48,071 nucleotides of DNA from Verrucomicrobiota bacterium (GCA_018814445.1 JAHIZV010000149.1:1-48071), one strand, 5' to 3'. Positions 37,704-45,829 are shown, counted from the stretch's first letter. Made by a program: numbers and translations. Notes: a model not told the origin generated them from the letters alone.

Positions 37704-37891
37704 GTGTTGTCGGCATCCTCCGCGGCATGGCCCGCGTTGACCCACTCGTCAATCTGATCCTTCTTGAACTTCCACAGCCGCCCGACCTTCTTCGCGGGCA
37801 TCTGCTTGCGGTCGATCCATTTGTAGATCGTGTCGCGCTTGACGCCCAGGTAGGCGGCTACCTCGTCGACCGATAACCATCTGTCTTCCAT
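37700..37891 (-). CDS. Excisionase/AlpA-type HTH protein at the head of the restriction operon
   Basis: A 63-residue single helix-turn-helix protein (WLSVDEVAAYLGVKRDTIYKWIDRKQMPAKKVGRLWKFKKDQIDEWV), the common excisionase-type MerR-like fold. AGAGGGAAAG precedes the ATG. The coupling to the Mrr gene by a 4-base overlap means it is cotranscribed with the restriction genes and may regulate them, or it may act as the directionality factor for the adjacent integrase. Confidence 0.85.
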   Translation of the reverse strand: MEDRWLSVDEVAAYLGVKRDTIYKWIDRKQMPAKKVGRLWKFKKDQIDEWVNAGHAAEDADNT

Positions 37892-37924
37892 AGTGCTTTC
37901 CCTCTTTTGCTCCGAGGGTGAGAC

Positions 37925-37949
37925 GTGCGCGGCCGAAAGGCCGTCGCAC
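37925..37949 (-). promoter_or_regulatory. Leader hairpin upstream of the restriction operon
   Basis: GTGCG-CGGCC-GAAA-GGCCG-T-CGCAC is a stable hairpin between the candidate promoter and the first gene. It could be an operator for the HTH protein or an attenuating leader structure; there is no T tract. Confidence 0.4.
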
Positions 37950-37959
37950 GGTGTTTCGG

Positions 37960-37988
37960 AATGTAGCCGGACGTGTCCAATAGGGCAA
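37960..37988 (-). promoter_or_regulatory. Candidate sigma-70 promoter of the restriction/QueC-like operon
   Basis: On the minus strand TTGCCC and TACATT are separated by 17 bases, about 70 bases upstream of the AlpA-like start. Each matches the consensus at four of six positions. Confidence 0.4.
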
Positions 37989-37995
37989 GCTCAAT

Positions 37996-38031
37996 CCGGC
38001 TGAAAGCGGCCCGGTAGGGCCGTTCAGCCGG
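37996..38031. repeat. Hairpin overlapping the integrase stop codon
   Basis: CCGGCTGAA, AG, CGGCCC, loop GGTA, GGGCCG, TTCAGCCGG forms a 15-bp near-perfect stem with the integrase TGA in one arm. No T tract follows on the minus strand, so it may slow or block transcription rather than act as a simple terminator. Confidence 0.5.
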
Positions 38032-39367
38032 CGAGAACTTCCCGGATGGCCTTGATGTCGCGCCAAGCCGTCTTGCTGGTGGCCTTGGCAGCGATCTCCG
38101 CCACCTGTTCCATCGGTGTCTTGCTCTGGCCGTTGGTGAGCAGGCGGGGCATGGCGGATTGCAGGGCGCGGCGGAACTCCTCCTGCCCCGGCTGGAAGTA
38201 ATGCTTCAGCACGATGTCGGTGGTCTTGTGGCCGGTGACCTTCTGGACCAGTTCCAGGGGCACGCCGGCCGTCAGGGCGAGCGTGACCCACGTTACCCGG
38301 AAGCTGTGGAAGTCGCGCAGGGAAGCGCGGCGCAAGCCGCCTTCCCGTTCGGCGTGAATCTCGCCCCGGACTTTCTCCTTCTTCCCGTTCTCGTCTTCCT
38401 CCGCGTCCTTGAACCCGGCGGCGGCGAACACCTTCCGCACCCGCCAGGTGATCCCATCGGGATTCGCCTGGTACATCTCCGCCTGCTCGGGGAAGACATA
38501 CGCTTCAGACGCCTTCCACTGGCTCAGTTCGTCGTAGAGCATCGGGAATATGGGAATACTCACGGTCTGCCCGGTCTTGTTGGTCTTGACGGTGATGAAC
38601 CGCTTGCGGAGGTCCACGTCATTCCATTTCAGCAGGCAGCAGTCGCCCCGGCGCATGGCCGTGCAGATCCCGACAATGAGCACGGGCCGGATGAAGTCGT
38701 CATCGCGGGCGGCGTCCACAAGGGCCTTCAGTTCCTCCGGGGTGAACGGCTTGCGGAAGACAGTCTCGGTCTCGCGAGTCGGAATCCCGGAGAAGGGGTT
38801 GATGGCCCCGGCGGGCATCAGGTGTTTGAACGTGGCGCGACACAGCTTCAGCGTGTCGTTCCACGTCTTGGCCGTCACCCCGCGGGCTTCCTCGGCGTCC
38901 ATGAACGAGCGCGCCAGCGCGCGAGTGACATGGGCGATTTCCAGCGCCTTGGGGTTCTCGTGCCGCACGAAGGCCGCGAAGCGGGCGAGTGTGGACCGGC
39001 ACTGCTTCGCGTAGCGGGGATTCGGCTTCCGCTTGCGTGGGATCTTCGCCCACTCCTCCGGCAGGTCGGCCAGGGCGACCGTCTCGATCTGCTCGCCGGT
39101 CTTCAGCTCGTAGAGCTTCTCGACCAGGCGGGCGGAGCCGCGCTTCTGCCGGGCCTCCTCCACGATGCCTTCGAGCTTCGCGAGCGCGGTAGCGCGCGAG
39201 CGTTCGAAGGCCGTGTCGCCCTCGTCGCGCAGCGACAGGGAGGCCGGCGGGTGGCCGCCGATCTTGACCCCGAGATTGTCGCAGTACCGTTTGCCGTTGA
39301 TCTCGTAGCGCCCGTACCAGAACGGCCGGAGCGTCCCGTCCGTATTCTTCCTGAACTCAAGAGGCAT
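38024..39367 (-). CDS. int: Tyrosine recombinase (island integrase)
   Basis: 447 residues from the ATG at 39367, which has AAAGGCGG well placed; the longer ORF start does not. The catalytic set is visible: Arg in CTAMRRGDCCLLKW (about 239), Lys in VKTNKTGQ, HSFR (354-357), His in TGHKTTD (380) and nucleophile Tyr in LKHYF (390). The N-terminus contains an arm-binding-like domain followed by a SAM-like core-binding domain (about 110-200). It points inward from attR. It should integrate the island at the 3' part of tRNA-fMet. Confidence 0.94.
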   Translation of the reverse strand: MPLEFRKNTDGTLRPFWYGRYEINGKRYCDNLGVKIGGHPPASLSLRDEGDTAFERSRATALAKLEGIVEEARQKRGSARLVEKLYELKTGEQIETVALADLPEEWAKIPRKRKPNPRYAKQCRSTLARFAAFVRHENPKALEIAHVTRALARSFMDAEEARGVTAKTWNDTLKLCRATFKHLMPAGAINPFSGIPTRETETVFRKPFTPEELKALVDAARDDDFIRPVLIVGICTAMRRGDCCLLKWNDVDLRKRFITVKTNKTGQTVSIPIFPMLYDELSQWKASEAYVFPEQAEMYQANPDGITWRVRKVFAAAGFKDAEEDENGKKEKVRGEIHAEREGGLRRASLRDFHSFRVTWVTLALTAGVPLELVQKVTGHKTTDIVLKHYFQPGQEEFRRALQSAMPRLLTNGQSKTPMEQVAEIAAKATSKTAWRDIKAIREVLAG

Positions 39368-39450
39368 CGCACACCGCCTTTCGCTGTAATAATCCAAGCT
39401 CCTGAAACTGTCAGGAACATACAGCCGCAGACGGGACACGCGCAAGCAGA

Positions 39451-39471
39451 AAAACCAACCAATCCACCAAC
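39451..39471. repeat. Right copy of 21-bp subterminal direct repeat (arm-site candidate)
   Basis: Identical to 14367-14387 and in the same orientation, lying between the integrase start and attR. Repetition inside both ends fits integrase arm sites. Confidence 0.6.
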
Positions 39472-39532
39472 GGAAACCGGACGGAATGCTAAGAAATGCT
39501 AAGTATAGGCGGCATACGCCGCGAACGCTTCC

Positions 39533-39583
39533 GGCTCATAACCTGAAGGTCGTTGGTTCGAATCCAACCCCCGCTACCAATTT
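39533..39583 (+). repeat. Right attachment core (attR), tRNA-fMet 3' fragment
   Basis: 51 bases identical to the 3' part of the initiator tRNA from the anticodon stem through CCA. The upstream half of the tRNA is missing, so this is a displaced fragment and not a gene. Confidence 0.93.
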
Positions 39584-39612
39584 AGCCCAGGCATTTATGC
39601 CTGGGCTAAATT
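39579..39612 (+). terminator. Probable original terminator hairpin of tRNA-fMet
   Basis: AATTTAGCCCAGGCAT-TT-ATGCCTGGGCTAAATT is a perfect 16-bp stem immediately after the displaced CCA. It has no strong T run beyond the stem, so terminator function is inferred from position. Confidence 0.55.
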
Positions 39613-39640
39613 GGTATTGGGGCGGTGCGCCCGCTTACGA

Positions 39641-39664
39641 TCCCGATCGCGAAGCGCATCGGGA
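39641..39664. repeat. Short hairpin repeat
   Basis: TCCCGAT-C-GC-GAA-GC-G-CATCGGGA (stem with one mismatch) lies between the tRNA terminator and the next gene. It resembles dispersed palindromes of PVC genomes, but only one copy is seen in this window. Confidence 0.35.
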
Positions 39665-39812
39665 CCCGCAGGGTGAGGGGATCGGGAGATCGCCGAATCC
39701 ATCCAAGGGGTGGACTGACATTGACCTTCACGGACTCTCACGGACAGACACAGTGCTGACTTCAACGGGAAAAGCTTTGTCTGGAGGAATCTCGGTGTTC
39801 AGAGTGACGGGC

Positions 39813-40448
39813 ATGGACAAACACGGACATAAACGGACTGACACTTCATTGATTCCGCAGCATGGCGGGTATCGGAATCTTAAGAGCTTCCAAATCGCCG
39901 AAGTCATCTATGATGTGACTGTGCGATTCTGTGAGAAGCACGTTGACCGATTCAGTCGGACGCGGGATCAGATGGTGCAGGCGGCACGCAGCGGGCGACA
40001 GAATATTGCGGAGGGAAGTATGGCTTCCGCGACCTCGAAGAAGACTGAGTTGAAGCTCACTAATGTGGCTAAAGCCAGTCTGGAAGAACTGAAGCTGGAC
40101 TATGAGGACTTTCTGCGGCAACGGGAGTTGCCGGTGCTCGAGCCGGGACACCCTGCTCTGAAGAGGTTCAAGGCACGGCGATGTGCGACTCTGAGGGATG
40201 TGCGGCTTTGGGTTGCTGACGAGGTGAAACGGACAGACACGGACCAGCACGGACGAACACGTCACATGTCAGTCAGTGAAAGTCCGTGTCTGTCCGTGCC
40301 CACACTCGTCGCAAACGCAGCCCTCTCGCTCCTGAATCTGGCCTGCTATCTCCTCGGACGCCAACTCGCCACTCAGGCGGAGAGCTTCGGGGAACAGGGA
40401 GGCTTCACGGAACGCCTTTATCGCGTGCGTTCACAACGCCGCCGTTAG
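39813..40448 (+). CDS. Four-helix-bundle protein with PVC-type suffix domain
   Basis: A 211-residue protein. The core NLKSFQIAEVIYDVTVRFCEKH..MVQAARSGRQNIAEGSMASATSKKTELKLTNVAKASLEEL is the four-helix-bundle family related to 23S rRNA intervening-sequence proteins. The C-terminal NAALSLLNLACYLLGRQL..FGEQGGFTERLYRVR is the suffix domain of its PVC members. Both termini and the linker are partly built from CACGGAC repeats (HGHKRTDT, TDTDQHGRTR). The ATG at 39813 is a choice; the ORF extends upstream through attR but that part is not coding. The function is unknown. Its stop overlaps the convergent feoB stop (TTAG). Confidence 0.75.
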   Translation: MDKHGHKRTDTSLIPQHGGYRNLKSFQIAEVIYDVTVRFCEKHVDRFSRTRDQMVQAARSGRQNIAEGSMASATSKKTELKLTNVAKASLEELKLDYEDFLRQRELPVLEPGHPALKRFKARRCATLRDVRLWVADEVKRTDTDQHGRTRHMSVSESPCLSVPTLVANAALSLLNLACYLLGRQLATQAESFGEQGGFTERLYRVRSQRRR

Positions 40449-41842
40449 CCGGCCACATACCGCACGATCTGGGCCACCGCGAAAGTTACCGCAAACGCGA
40501 TCGCCAGAGGCATGAGCGCGCCCACGATCGTCCATTTCCGACTGCGCGTTTCTTTCCAGATGGTCATGATGGTGGTTGAGCACGGGTTGTGCAGGAGCGA
40601 GAAGAGCATCAGGTTGACAGCAGTGAGCATCGTCCATCCGGATTGATCGATCAACAGCCCACGCAATTCGGACATACTGTCGAGTTCGAACATCATGCTC
40701 GCTCCGGAATAGGCCATCAACATCGTGGGCACGACAATCTCATTCGCAGGGATCGCGATGATATATGCGAGGAGTATCACTCCGTCCAGACCCAGAAGGT
40801 GGCCGAAAGGATCGAGCCAGCCCGAAGTCCAGGCCGTAATAGACTGTCCCCCGATGCGGATGTTGCTGCACAGCCAGATTACTCCTCCCGCAGGAGCGGC
40901 CATGATGAGCGCTCGCCACAGTACGAAGGCCGTACGATCAATTAACGAGGTATAGAGAATCCTGATCAGATTCGGGCGTCGATACGGTGGAAGCTCCAAT
41001 GTGAAACTGCTCGCCTCTCCCCTCAAAACAGTACGGGAAAGTATCCACGAAACGATGAAAGTAAAGAGTACGCCGAGAAGAACCACGCCCACAACGGCTC
41101 CGGCAGCAATCAGTGAAGCATATGCCGGGGGAAAAGCCGCGGCTACAAAGACAGTCGCGAGCATAATCAAAGTCGGAAAGCGGCCATTGCAGGGGACGAA
41201 GTTGTTCGTCAATATCGCGATCAGACGCTCCCGGGGCGAATCGATGATCCGACAGGCAATGACTCCGGCTGCGTTACATCCGAACCCCATACTCATGGTC
41301 AGCGCCTGTTTGCCATGCGCGCCGGCCTTGCTGAACAGCCAATCGAGATTGAAACCTACCCTCGGAAGATAACCGAGGTCTTCAAGAAAAGTGAACATGG
41401 GAAAGAAGATAGCCATCGGTGGCAGCATCACGGCTATGACCCACGCCAGCCCCCTCCAGACACCGTGTGCGAGAAATCCCGTCAGCCACCAGGGGGCATG
41501 CAGAAAAGTCAGCAACAGGGCAAACTGATCTTCAAGCCAGAACAGCATTATCGCGAGCATCTGTGACGGATAGTTGGCGCCGACGATGGTGATCCAGAAG
41601 ACCAGACCGAGCAGAGCGAGCATAATAGGCATGCCAAAGATCTTCGAAGTGATGACACGATCGAGTTTCTGGTCGAAGGTTGTTCTCCCGCCCCTGCCCT
41701 TCACGGCCTTCCCCGCGATGCTCTCTGCATCCGCATAAATAGCTTTGACGACGTCGTCGCGGAAAGATCCATGGAGAGCCTGGCGTAGCTCATCAGCCCG
41801 GCGCAGCAACGATGATGAATTCTGGGTGCGCTCTATGCTCAC
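40445..41842 (-). CDS. feoB: FeoB membrane permease part (split FeoB, C-terminal)
   Basis: 465 residues with the two Gate (nucleoside-recognition-like) domains and roughly eight membrane helices of the ferrous iron transporter FeoB, but no GTPase domain. Visible features are MSMGFGCNAAGVIACRIIDSPRERLIAIL and TNNFVPCNGRFPTLIM, the conserved Cys-containing pore motifs, and IPANEIVVPTML. The GTG start overlaps the stop of the upstream GTPase gene as GTGA. The break falls in the linker between G domain and membrane domain, as in naturally split FeoB proteins; a frameshift cannot be excluded. Confidence 0.87.
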   Translation of the reverse strand: MSIERTQNSSSLLRRADELRQALHGSFRDDVVKAIYADAESIAGKAVKGRGGRTTFDQKLDRVITSKIFGMPIMLALLGLVFWITIVGANYPSQMLAIMLFWLEDQFALLLTFLHAPWWLTGFLAHGVWRGLAWVIAVMLPPMAIFFPMFTFLEDLGYLPRVGFNLDWLFSKAGAHGKQALTMSMGFGCNAAGVIACRIIDSPRERLIAILTNNFVPCNGRFPTLIMLATVFVAAAFPPAYASLIAAGAVVGVVLLGVLFTFIVSWILSRTVLRGEASSFTLELPPYRRPNLIRILYTSLIDRTAFVLWRALIMAAPAGGVIWLCSNIRIGGQSITAWTSGWLDPFGHLLGLDGVILLAYIIAIPANEIVVPTMLMAYSGASMMFELDSMSELRGLLIDQSGWTMLTAVNLMLFSLLHNPCSTTIMTIWKETRSRKWTIVGALMPLAIAFAVTFAVAQIVRYVAG

Positions 41843-42633
41843 CTCAAGCCCTCCGCCAATGCGGCCAGCTCACCGCTGTCGACCGCATTTTTCACTTCCA
41901 CATCGCCGTCAAGAAGTCTCATTGCGACCCATCGCGCATTTGGAAGTCCGGGAAAGCGTTCACCAACCAGTTCAGAGAGTTCATCGACGGCATCTTTCAC
42001 GCGGCCGTGCGCCGATATCTTCCGCGGGGATGTCGCGATGGATCCGTTGATGACACCTGTGACGGCCTGGAGGAGCTGTGAAAAGCCGGAGCCCGTGCGT
42101 GCAATCGTGGGTATGACCGGAACACCAAGCTCCCGAGCGAGTGAACGATGATCGATATCCATGCCTTTGCGCTTCGCTTCGTCCATGAGGTTGAGACATA
42201 CCACCACTCTGTCCGTAATCTCCATCACCTGGAGAACAAGGTTCAGATTCCGCTCGAGCACGGTGGCGTCCACGACGGTGACCACACAATCCGGCCGGCC
42301 GAAAAGGATGAAATCGCGTGCGACTTCCTCGTCCACGGAGGCAGAAAGCAGCGAGTAGGTTCCCGGCAGATCAACGAGCTTGTACTTCCCGCCCTCATAT
42401 TCGAATCCTCCCTCCGCCCGTGTTACTGTCTTGCCCGGCCAGTTTCCGGTATGCTGCTTCAATCCTGTCAGCCGGTTGAAGACCGTGCTCTTCCCCGTAT
42501 TGGGATTTCCGGCCAGGGCCACGACATAGTCGAATTTCGCGGCGTCGATGCCCAGTTGACGCATGTTGACCGCGCAGCTCCTGCACCCGCCGCATGCGGA
42601 GGACGACGGCTGAAGTTCGATATCGTTATTCAT
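41839..42633 (-). CDS. feoB: FeoB GTPase part (split FeoB, N-terminal)
   Basis: 264 residues with the complete FeoB G domain: G1 GNPNTGKST, G2 HTGNWPGKTV, G3 DLPGTYSL, G4 NLMD and a following helical GDI-like domain. The N-terminus has a CGGCRSC cluster of the type seen in several anaerobe FeoB proteins, possibly metal- or redox-sensing. It ends before the membrane domain, which is a separate overlapping gene. It overlaps the upstream DtxR/FeoA gene end by 4 bases (ATGA), forming one iron-uptake operon. Confidence 0.9.
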   Translation of the reverse strand: MNNDIELQPSSSACGGCRSCAVNMRQLGIDAAKFDYVVALAGNPNTGKSTVFNRLTGLKQHTGNWPGKTVTRAEGGFEYEGGKYKLVDLPGTYSLLSASVDEEVARDFILFGRPDCVVTVVDATVLERNLNLVLQVMEITDRVVVCLNLMDEAKRKGMDIDHRSLARELGVPVIPTIARTGSGFSQLLQAVTGVINGSIATSPRKISAHGRVKDAVDELSELVGERFPGLPNARWVAMRLLDGDVEVKNAVDSGELAALAEGLR

Positions 42634-43643
42634 ACAGCCGATTCGACTCCTTCAATCAATACGTTCTTCAATTGATTCCTGCGCAGGGCGATTAACGAAC
42701 CGCGAATCTGAAACGCACTCAACCCGTCGAACGCGCTTTCCATGGCCGCCTCGATCCGGGTTCCAGGCGTAATGCCAAGATCCAGGAACCTCCTCCTTGT
42801 CAGACCCGCGCAATCTTCGGCCAAACCTTTCACGAACGCCTTCTGGCCAATCCTGAGTTCAGCGAGTGTGGCGACCCGTTCCAACGGCAACGAGGGTGCT
42901 GCCACCACATGAATATTGCCCGCCACCAGCGGTGACAGGACAAATTCATCCGTGCCGGTAGAAACCACGATTCGCTCAGGTACGGCTTCGAGTATCTCAA
43001 GAGTCATCCCCGGCTTGAGGTCGAGCGCGACGATCTGGCTATACACGGCCGGTGGTTCATCTTCGATATGAACGATTCTGCCGGGTTTCATTGTCTCCCA
43101 GTCGCAGAGGGCAACACGATGCAACTCAGGCATTGCACCGGAAGCGCTGGGGATTGGATCGCCGTGCGGATCTGTCGCGGGATAGCCCAACTCCACTTCG
43201 AGGCGGTCAGCGTCCGCCTCACTGAGCAAGTGCTCTTTCCTGTCTGCCCTCTTGTGAACCTTTTCCAGGGGGACCCCAACCTCATCGACGAGATAGCGCT
43301 CGAGAAGACGATGCGCGCGCAGAACGCGAAGCGCCAGATGCATGCCTTCCGCGGTCAGTCGCAGACCGATACCCCGCGTTTCTATCAATCCCTGGTCGGT
43401 CATTCGGCGAATAATCTGAAGCGCGCGCCCCATGCGAATGGACATATGACCTGCCAGCGACTCAGCGGTGGCCCGCGTTCCCAGAACCTGCATCGCTCGA
43501 ATATGCTTGAGAGCGTCCTCTATTTCCTCGCGCACGATCAGCTCTCGATGATGCCGCCACGCACGCGCCAGAAGGCGCAGGAGCAGAATCACGGCAACCG
43601 TCCCCGCCGTCAGTGCAATAAGACTTAGAATCCGTTCGCTCAT
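42630..43643 (-). CDS. Membrane-anchored DtxR-like regulator fused to FeoA domains
   Basis: 337 residues: an N-terminal membrane helix (ILSLIALTAGTVAVILLLRLL), a DtxR-type winged helix (RATAESLAGHMSIRMGRALQIIRRMTDQGLIETRG), the metal-binding/dimerisation region (HRLLERYLVDEVGVP..HLLSEADADRLE, DPHGDPIPS), then two SH3-like FeoA-type segments, the second with RRRFLDLGITPGTRIE. It could couple iron sensing with FeoB activity at the membrane. The ATG at 43643 has no clear ribosome site and lies only 5 bases from a palindrome, so a leaderless transcript is possible. Confidence 0.83.
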   Translation of the reverse strand: MSERILSLIALTAGTVAVILLLRLLARAWRHHRELIVREEIEDALKHIRAMQVLGTRATAESLAGHMSIRMGRALQIIRRMTDQGLIETRGIGLRLTAEGMHLALRVLRAHRLLERYLVDEVGVPLEKVHKRADRKEHLLSEADADRLEVELGYPATDPHGDPIPSASGAMPELHRVALCDWETMKPGRIVHIEDEPPAVYSQIVALDLKPGMTLEILEAVPERIVVSTGTDEFVLSPLVAGNIHVVAAPSLPLERVATLAELRIGQKAFVKGLAEDCAGLTRRRFLDLGITPGTRIEAAMESAFDGLSAFQIRGSLIALRRNQLKNVLIEGVESAV

Positions 43644-43647
43644 TTTA

Positions 43648-43685
43648 TTTTGACTAATCAAACTAGATGGTTTAATGACTCAAAA
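43648..43685. promoter_or_regulatory. DtxR-type operator candidate between divergent iron genes
   Basis: TTTTGACTAATCAAAC, six bases, GTTTAATGACTCAAAA form an imperfect inverted repeat (13 of 16 positions). It lies between the feo operon and the divergent DtxR gene and would let one metal-dependent repressor control both. Confidence 0.6.
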
Positions 43686-43748
43686 TAGTAACTCATAACT
43701 TCCGAGTGTCAACTTATGCCTGTCGAGAAAAACGCGGAGAATTGAGAG

Positions 43749-44411
43749 ATGCCAAGCAGTACGGTCGAGGATTATCTTAAGTGCATCTATCTTGAGGCGC
43801 AACGGCGCGACGGAATGCTCCCGATGGGGGCCCTCGCCCGGGCCATGAATGTGGTTCCCGGTACAGCCACCGCGATGGTCAAAACTCTGTCCTCCGATCG
43901 ACTGGTCAACTACAGGGCCCGCGTTGGCGTCTCTCTGACGGATGCCGGGACTGAGATAGCTCTTCAAGTAGTACGCAGGCACCGCTTGATCGAGTTACTT
44001 CTGGTCCAGGTGCTGGGGCTGGACTGGTCAGAGGTCCACGGTGAAGCAGAAGCCCTCGAGCATGCTGTGTCTGATCGCGTGATTGACAGGATTGATGCCA
44101 TGCTTGGCCATCCGAGAGTCGATCCGCATGGCGACCCTATCCCCTCACCCGACGGAGCATTTGCTCTTGTCGGAACCGTCTCCCTCGCCGAGTGCCCCCG
44201 GAAAGTACCCAGGACCATCGTACGCATACTTGATCAGGATCCGGACTTCCTGCTGTTCGCGGAGAAGAACGGGCTTATGCCCGGACAGAAAGTCACCGTG
44301 GTGTCGCGCGACAAGTCGTCCGACGCTGTAGAAATCAGCGTCCGAAAAGGCAAGAAGCTGACGTTGGGCTCTTCTGCTGCGCGAAAGATCCTTGTGGATG
44401 AGGCAAGTTGA
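43749..44411 (+). CDS. DtxR/MntR-family metal-dependent repressor
   Basis: 220 residues with all three parts of the family: winged helix (STVEDYLKCIYLEAQRRDGMLPMGALARAMNVVPGTATAMVKTL), dimerisation/metal domain (RRHRLIELLLVQVLGLDWSEVHGEAEALEHAVSDRVIDRID and HPRVDPHGDPIPS) and a C-terminal SH3-like FeoA domain. It is divergent from the feo operon across the palindrome, so iron- or manganese-responsive control of ferrous iron uptake is likely. Iron versus manganese cannot be decided from sequence alone. Confidence 0.9.
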   Translation: MPSSTVEDYLKCIYLEAQRRDGMLPMGALARAMNVVPGTATAMVKTLSSDRLVNYRARVGVSLTDAGTEIALQVVRRHRLIELLLVQVLGLDWSEVHGEAEALEHAVSDRVIDRIDAMLGHPRVDPHGDPIPSPDGAFALVGTVSLAECPRKVPRTIVRILDQDPDFLLFAEKNGLMPGQKVTVVSRDKSSDAVEISVRKGKKLTLGSSAARKILVDEAS

Positions 44412-44462
44412 TCCAGTCCGATCAGTGACGGAACCGCAGATGCTCAAGTCGTGATATCTGCA

Positions 44463-44516
44463 CTGGAGGGACGGCTTTCACGCCGTCCGCAGCCGCGGTG
44501 CAACGCGGCCCTCCAG
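44463..44516. repeat. Y-shaped (three-way-junction) palindromic repeat
   Basis: Outer stem CTGGAGG/CCTCCAG encloses two hairpins, GACGGC-TTTCAC-GCCGTC and GCCGCG-GTGCAA-CGCGGC. The 54-bp unit can fold as a three-way junction. I recall similar elements dispersed in PVC genomes; only one copy is in this window. Confidence 0.6.
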
Positions 44517-44536
44517 AGAAAACGGCTGCAGGAAGC

Positions 44537-45829
44537 TTACTCCACTTCAAAGCTTTCCCGCACATCGAGCTCACCGCCCTCACTGGGACGAATGTACACC
44601 TCGGTGCGCCGGTTCTTCTGCATATTCTCTTCCGTATCATTCGGAGCCAGCGGACGATCGAAACCATAGCCGGCAGATGTCAGGCGAGACTCTTCGATGC
44701 CGCCCACGTCCGCGATATAGTCAAGAACCGCGTTTGCCCGGCGCTCGGAAAGGCGCTGGTTGTATTTCTTCGAAGATTTCGGGCGCTTATCCGCGTGCCC
44801 TTCAATGCGAGCTGTTGCGCCATCATCCCGGCGTAACACTTTTACGACAACATCCAGATCCGCAAAATACTGCGAACGCACATCAGCTTTGTCGTAGTCG
44901 AATTCAATGTTCAACGTATAGAGCAGCAAATCATCCGAAGGGTCGAGAGGGTTGGTGCCATCTTCTATTACTTCGTGCCCGTCGCGCACACCGCCGTCAT
45001 CCGTGTCGGAGTCAAGAGGATCGGTCTTGTGCGTATGCACTTCCGCCCCGTCGAGCAGACCGTCATAGTCGGTGTCGGGATTCAGCGGATCCGTGCCATA
45101 GACGTTGACCTCTTCCCCGTCGGAAAGTCCGTCGCCATCCGTGTCAGGATTGAATGGGTCCGTGCCGATCTCGGCTTCGCGGGCATCGGTCAGCCCGTCG
45201 CCATCGCTGTCCTGAATGCCTCCGGATACAGAATAGTCGGGAGGGACAGCCGCGCCCCAACGCCAGTTGGCTCCAACGGTGTACAGGGTATTCACTTCCG
45301 TATCGCGACCGGCCACAATGCCCTGTGCTTCGGCACGCACGGCCCATTCATCACTGAAGTGGTAGAACATGCCTATGCCGCCAAGTCCAAGCAATTCAGT
45401 CTGCTCACCCGGCAGCGGAGCGTCGCCCCAATGAACGACACCCGCACCGGCAATCAGATACGGATCCCAGCGCAAGTCTTCCACATTGCGAAGATGCATG
45501 AGAACGTTACCCGTCAAACGAACTCCCCATGTGTCACCGTGCAGATCGCTCCGGCGAGGATCGCCGAATTTGCGGGCATGCAGAACGGGCATCCAGTTGA
45601 ACTCACCTTCCACCGTCCACCGCGGGTTGAAGTCATACCCAAGCCGACCGGAAATCAGCCAGCCGTCTTCGATTTCTTCATCGCCCTCGAACTTGAGCTC
45701 ACCGATGCCAAGGCTGGCGGACCAGGGAGCCGTTTCAAAGAGGTCTCCCTCCGCGAACACGTTGTGAGCGAATACACCGATGAACAACAGGGCCATAAAT
45801 ACGACAGCAAAGTGCTTTTTCAGGAACAT
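44537..45829 (-). CDS. OmpA-family outer membrane protein with calcium-binding repeats
   Basis: 430 residues from MFLKKHF, with GGAGGAAGC directly before the ATG. A signal peptide ([18 protein letters not shown]) leads into an OmpA-like beta-barrel (about 25-190). Four thrombospondin type-3-like calcium repeats follow ([28 protein letters not shown]..). The C-terminal OmpA domain ([55 protein letters not shown]) binds peptidoglycan. It should link the outer membrane to the cell wall. The upstream 45830-45938 interval shows no gene. Confidence 0.92.
   Translation of the reverse strand: MFLKKHFAVVFMALLFIGVFAHNVFAEGDLFETAPWSASLGIGELKFEGDEEIEDGWLISGRLGYDFNPRWTVEGEFNWMPVLHARKFGDPRRSDLHGDTWGVRLTGNVLMHLRNVEDLRWDPYLIAGAGVVHWGDAPLPGEQTELLGLGGIGMFYHFSDEWAVRAEAQGIVAGRDTEVNTLYTVGANWRWGAAVPPDYSVSGGIQDSDGDGLTDAREAEIGTDPFNPDTDGDGLSDGEEVNVYGTDPLNPDTDYDGLLDGAEVHTHKTDPLDSDTDDGGVRDGHEVIEDGTNPLDPSDDLLLYTLNIEFDYDKADVRSQYFADLDVVVKVLRRDDGATARIEGHADKRPKSSKKYNQRLSERRANAVLDYIADVGGIEESRLTSAGYGFDRPLAPNDTEENMQKNRRTEVYIRPSEGGELDVRESFEVE

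Noticed and set aside
25991-37891. Complete DISARM, BREX or Qat system
   Set aside because: DrmA, DrmB, DrmC, PglZ, BrxC, QatA and QatD are not found; only partial gene overlap exists.
39533-39583. Second tRNA-Met gene
   Set aside because: Only the 3' half is present; upstream sequence does not form the acceptor or D arm.
39486-39812. Upstream extension of the four-helix protein
   Set aside because: The extension translates the tRNA fragment and hairpins, so coding is not credible before about 39813.
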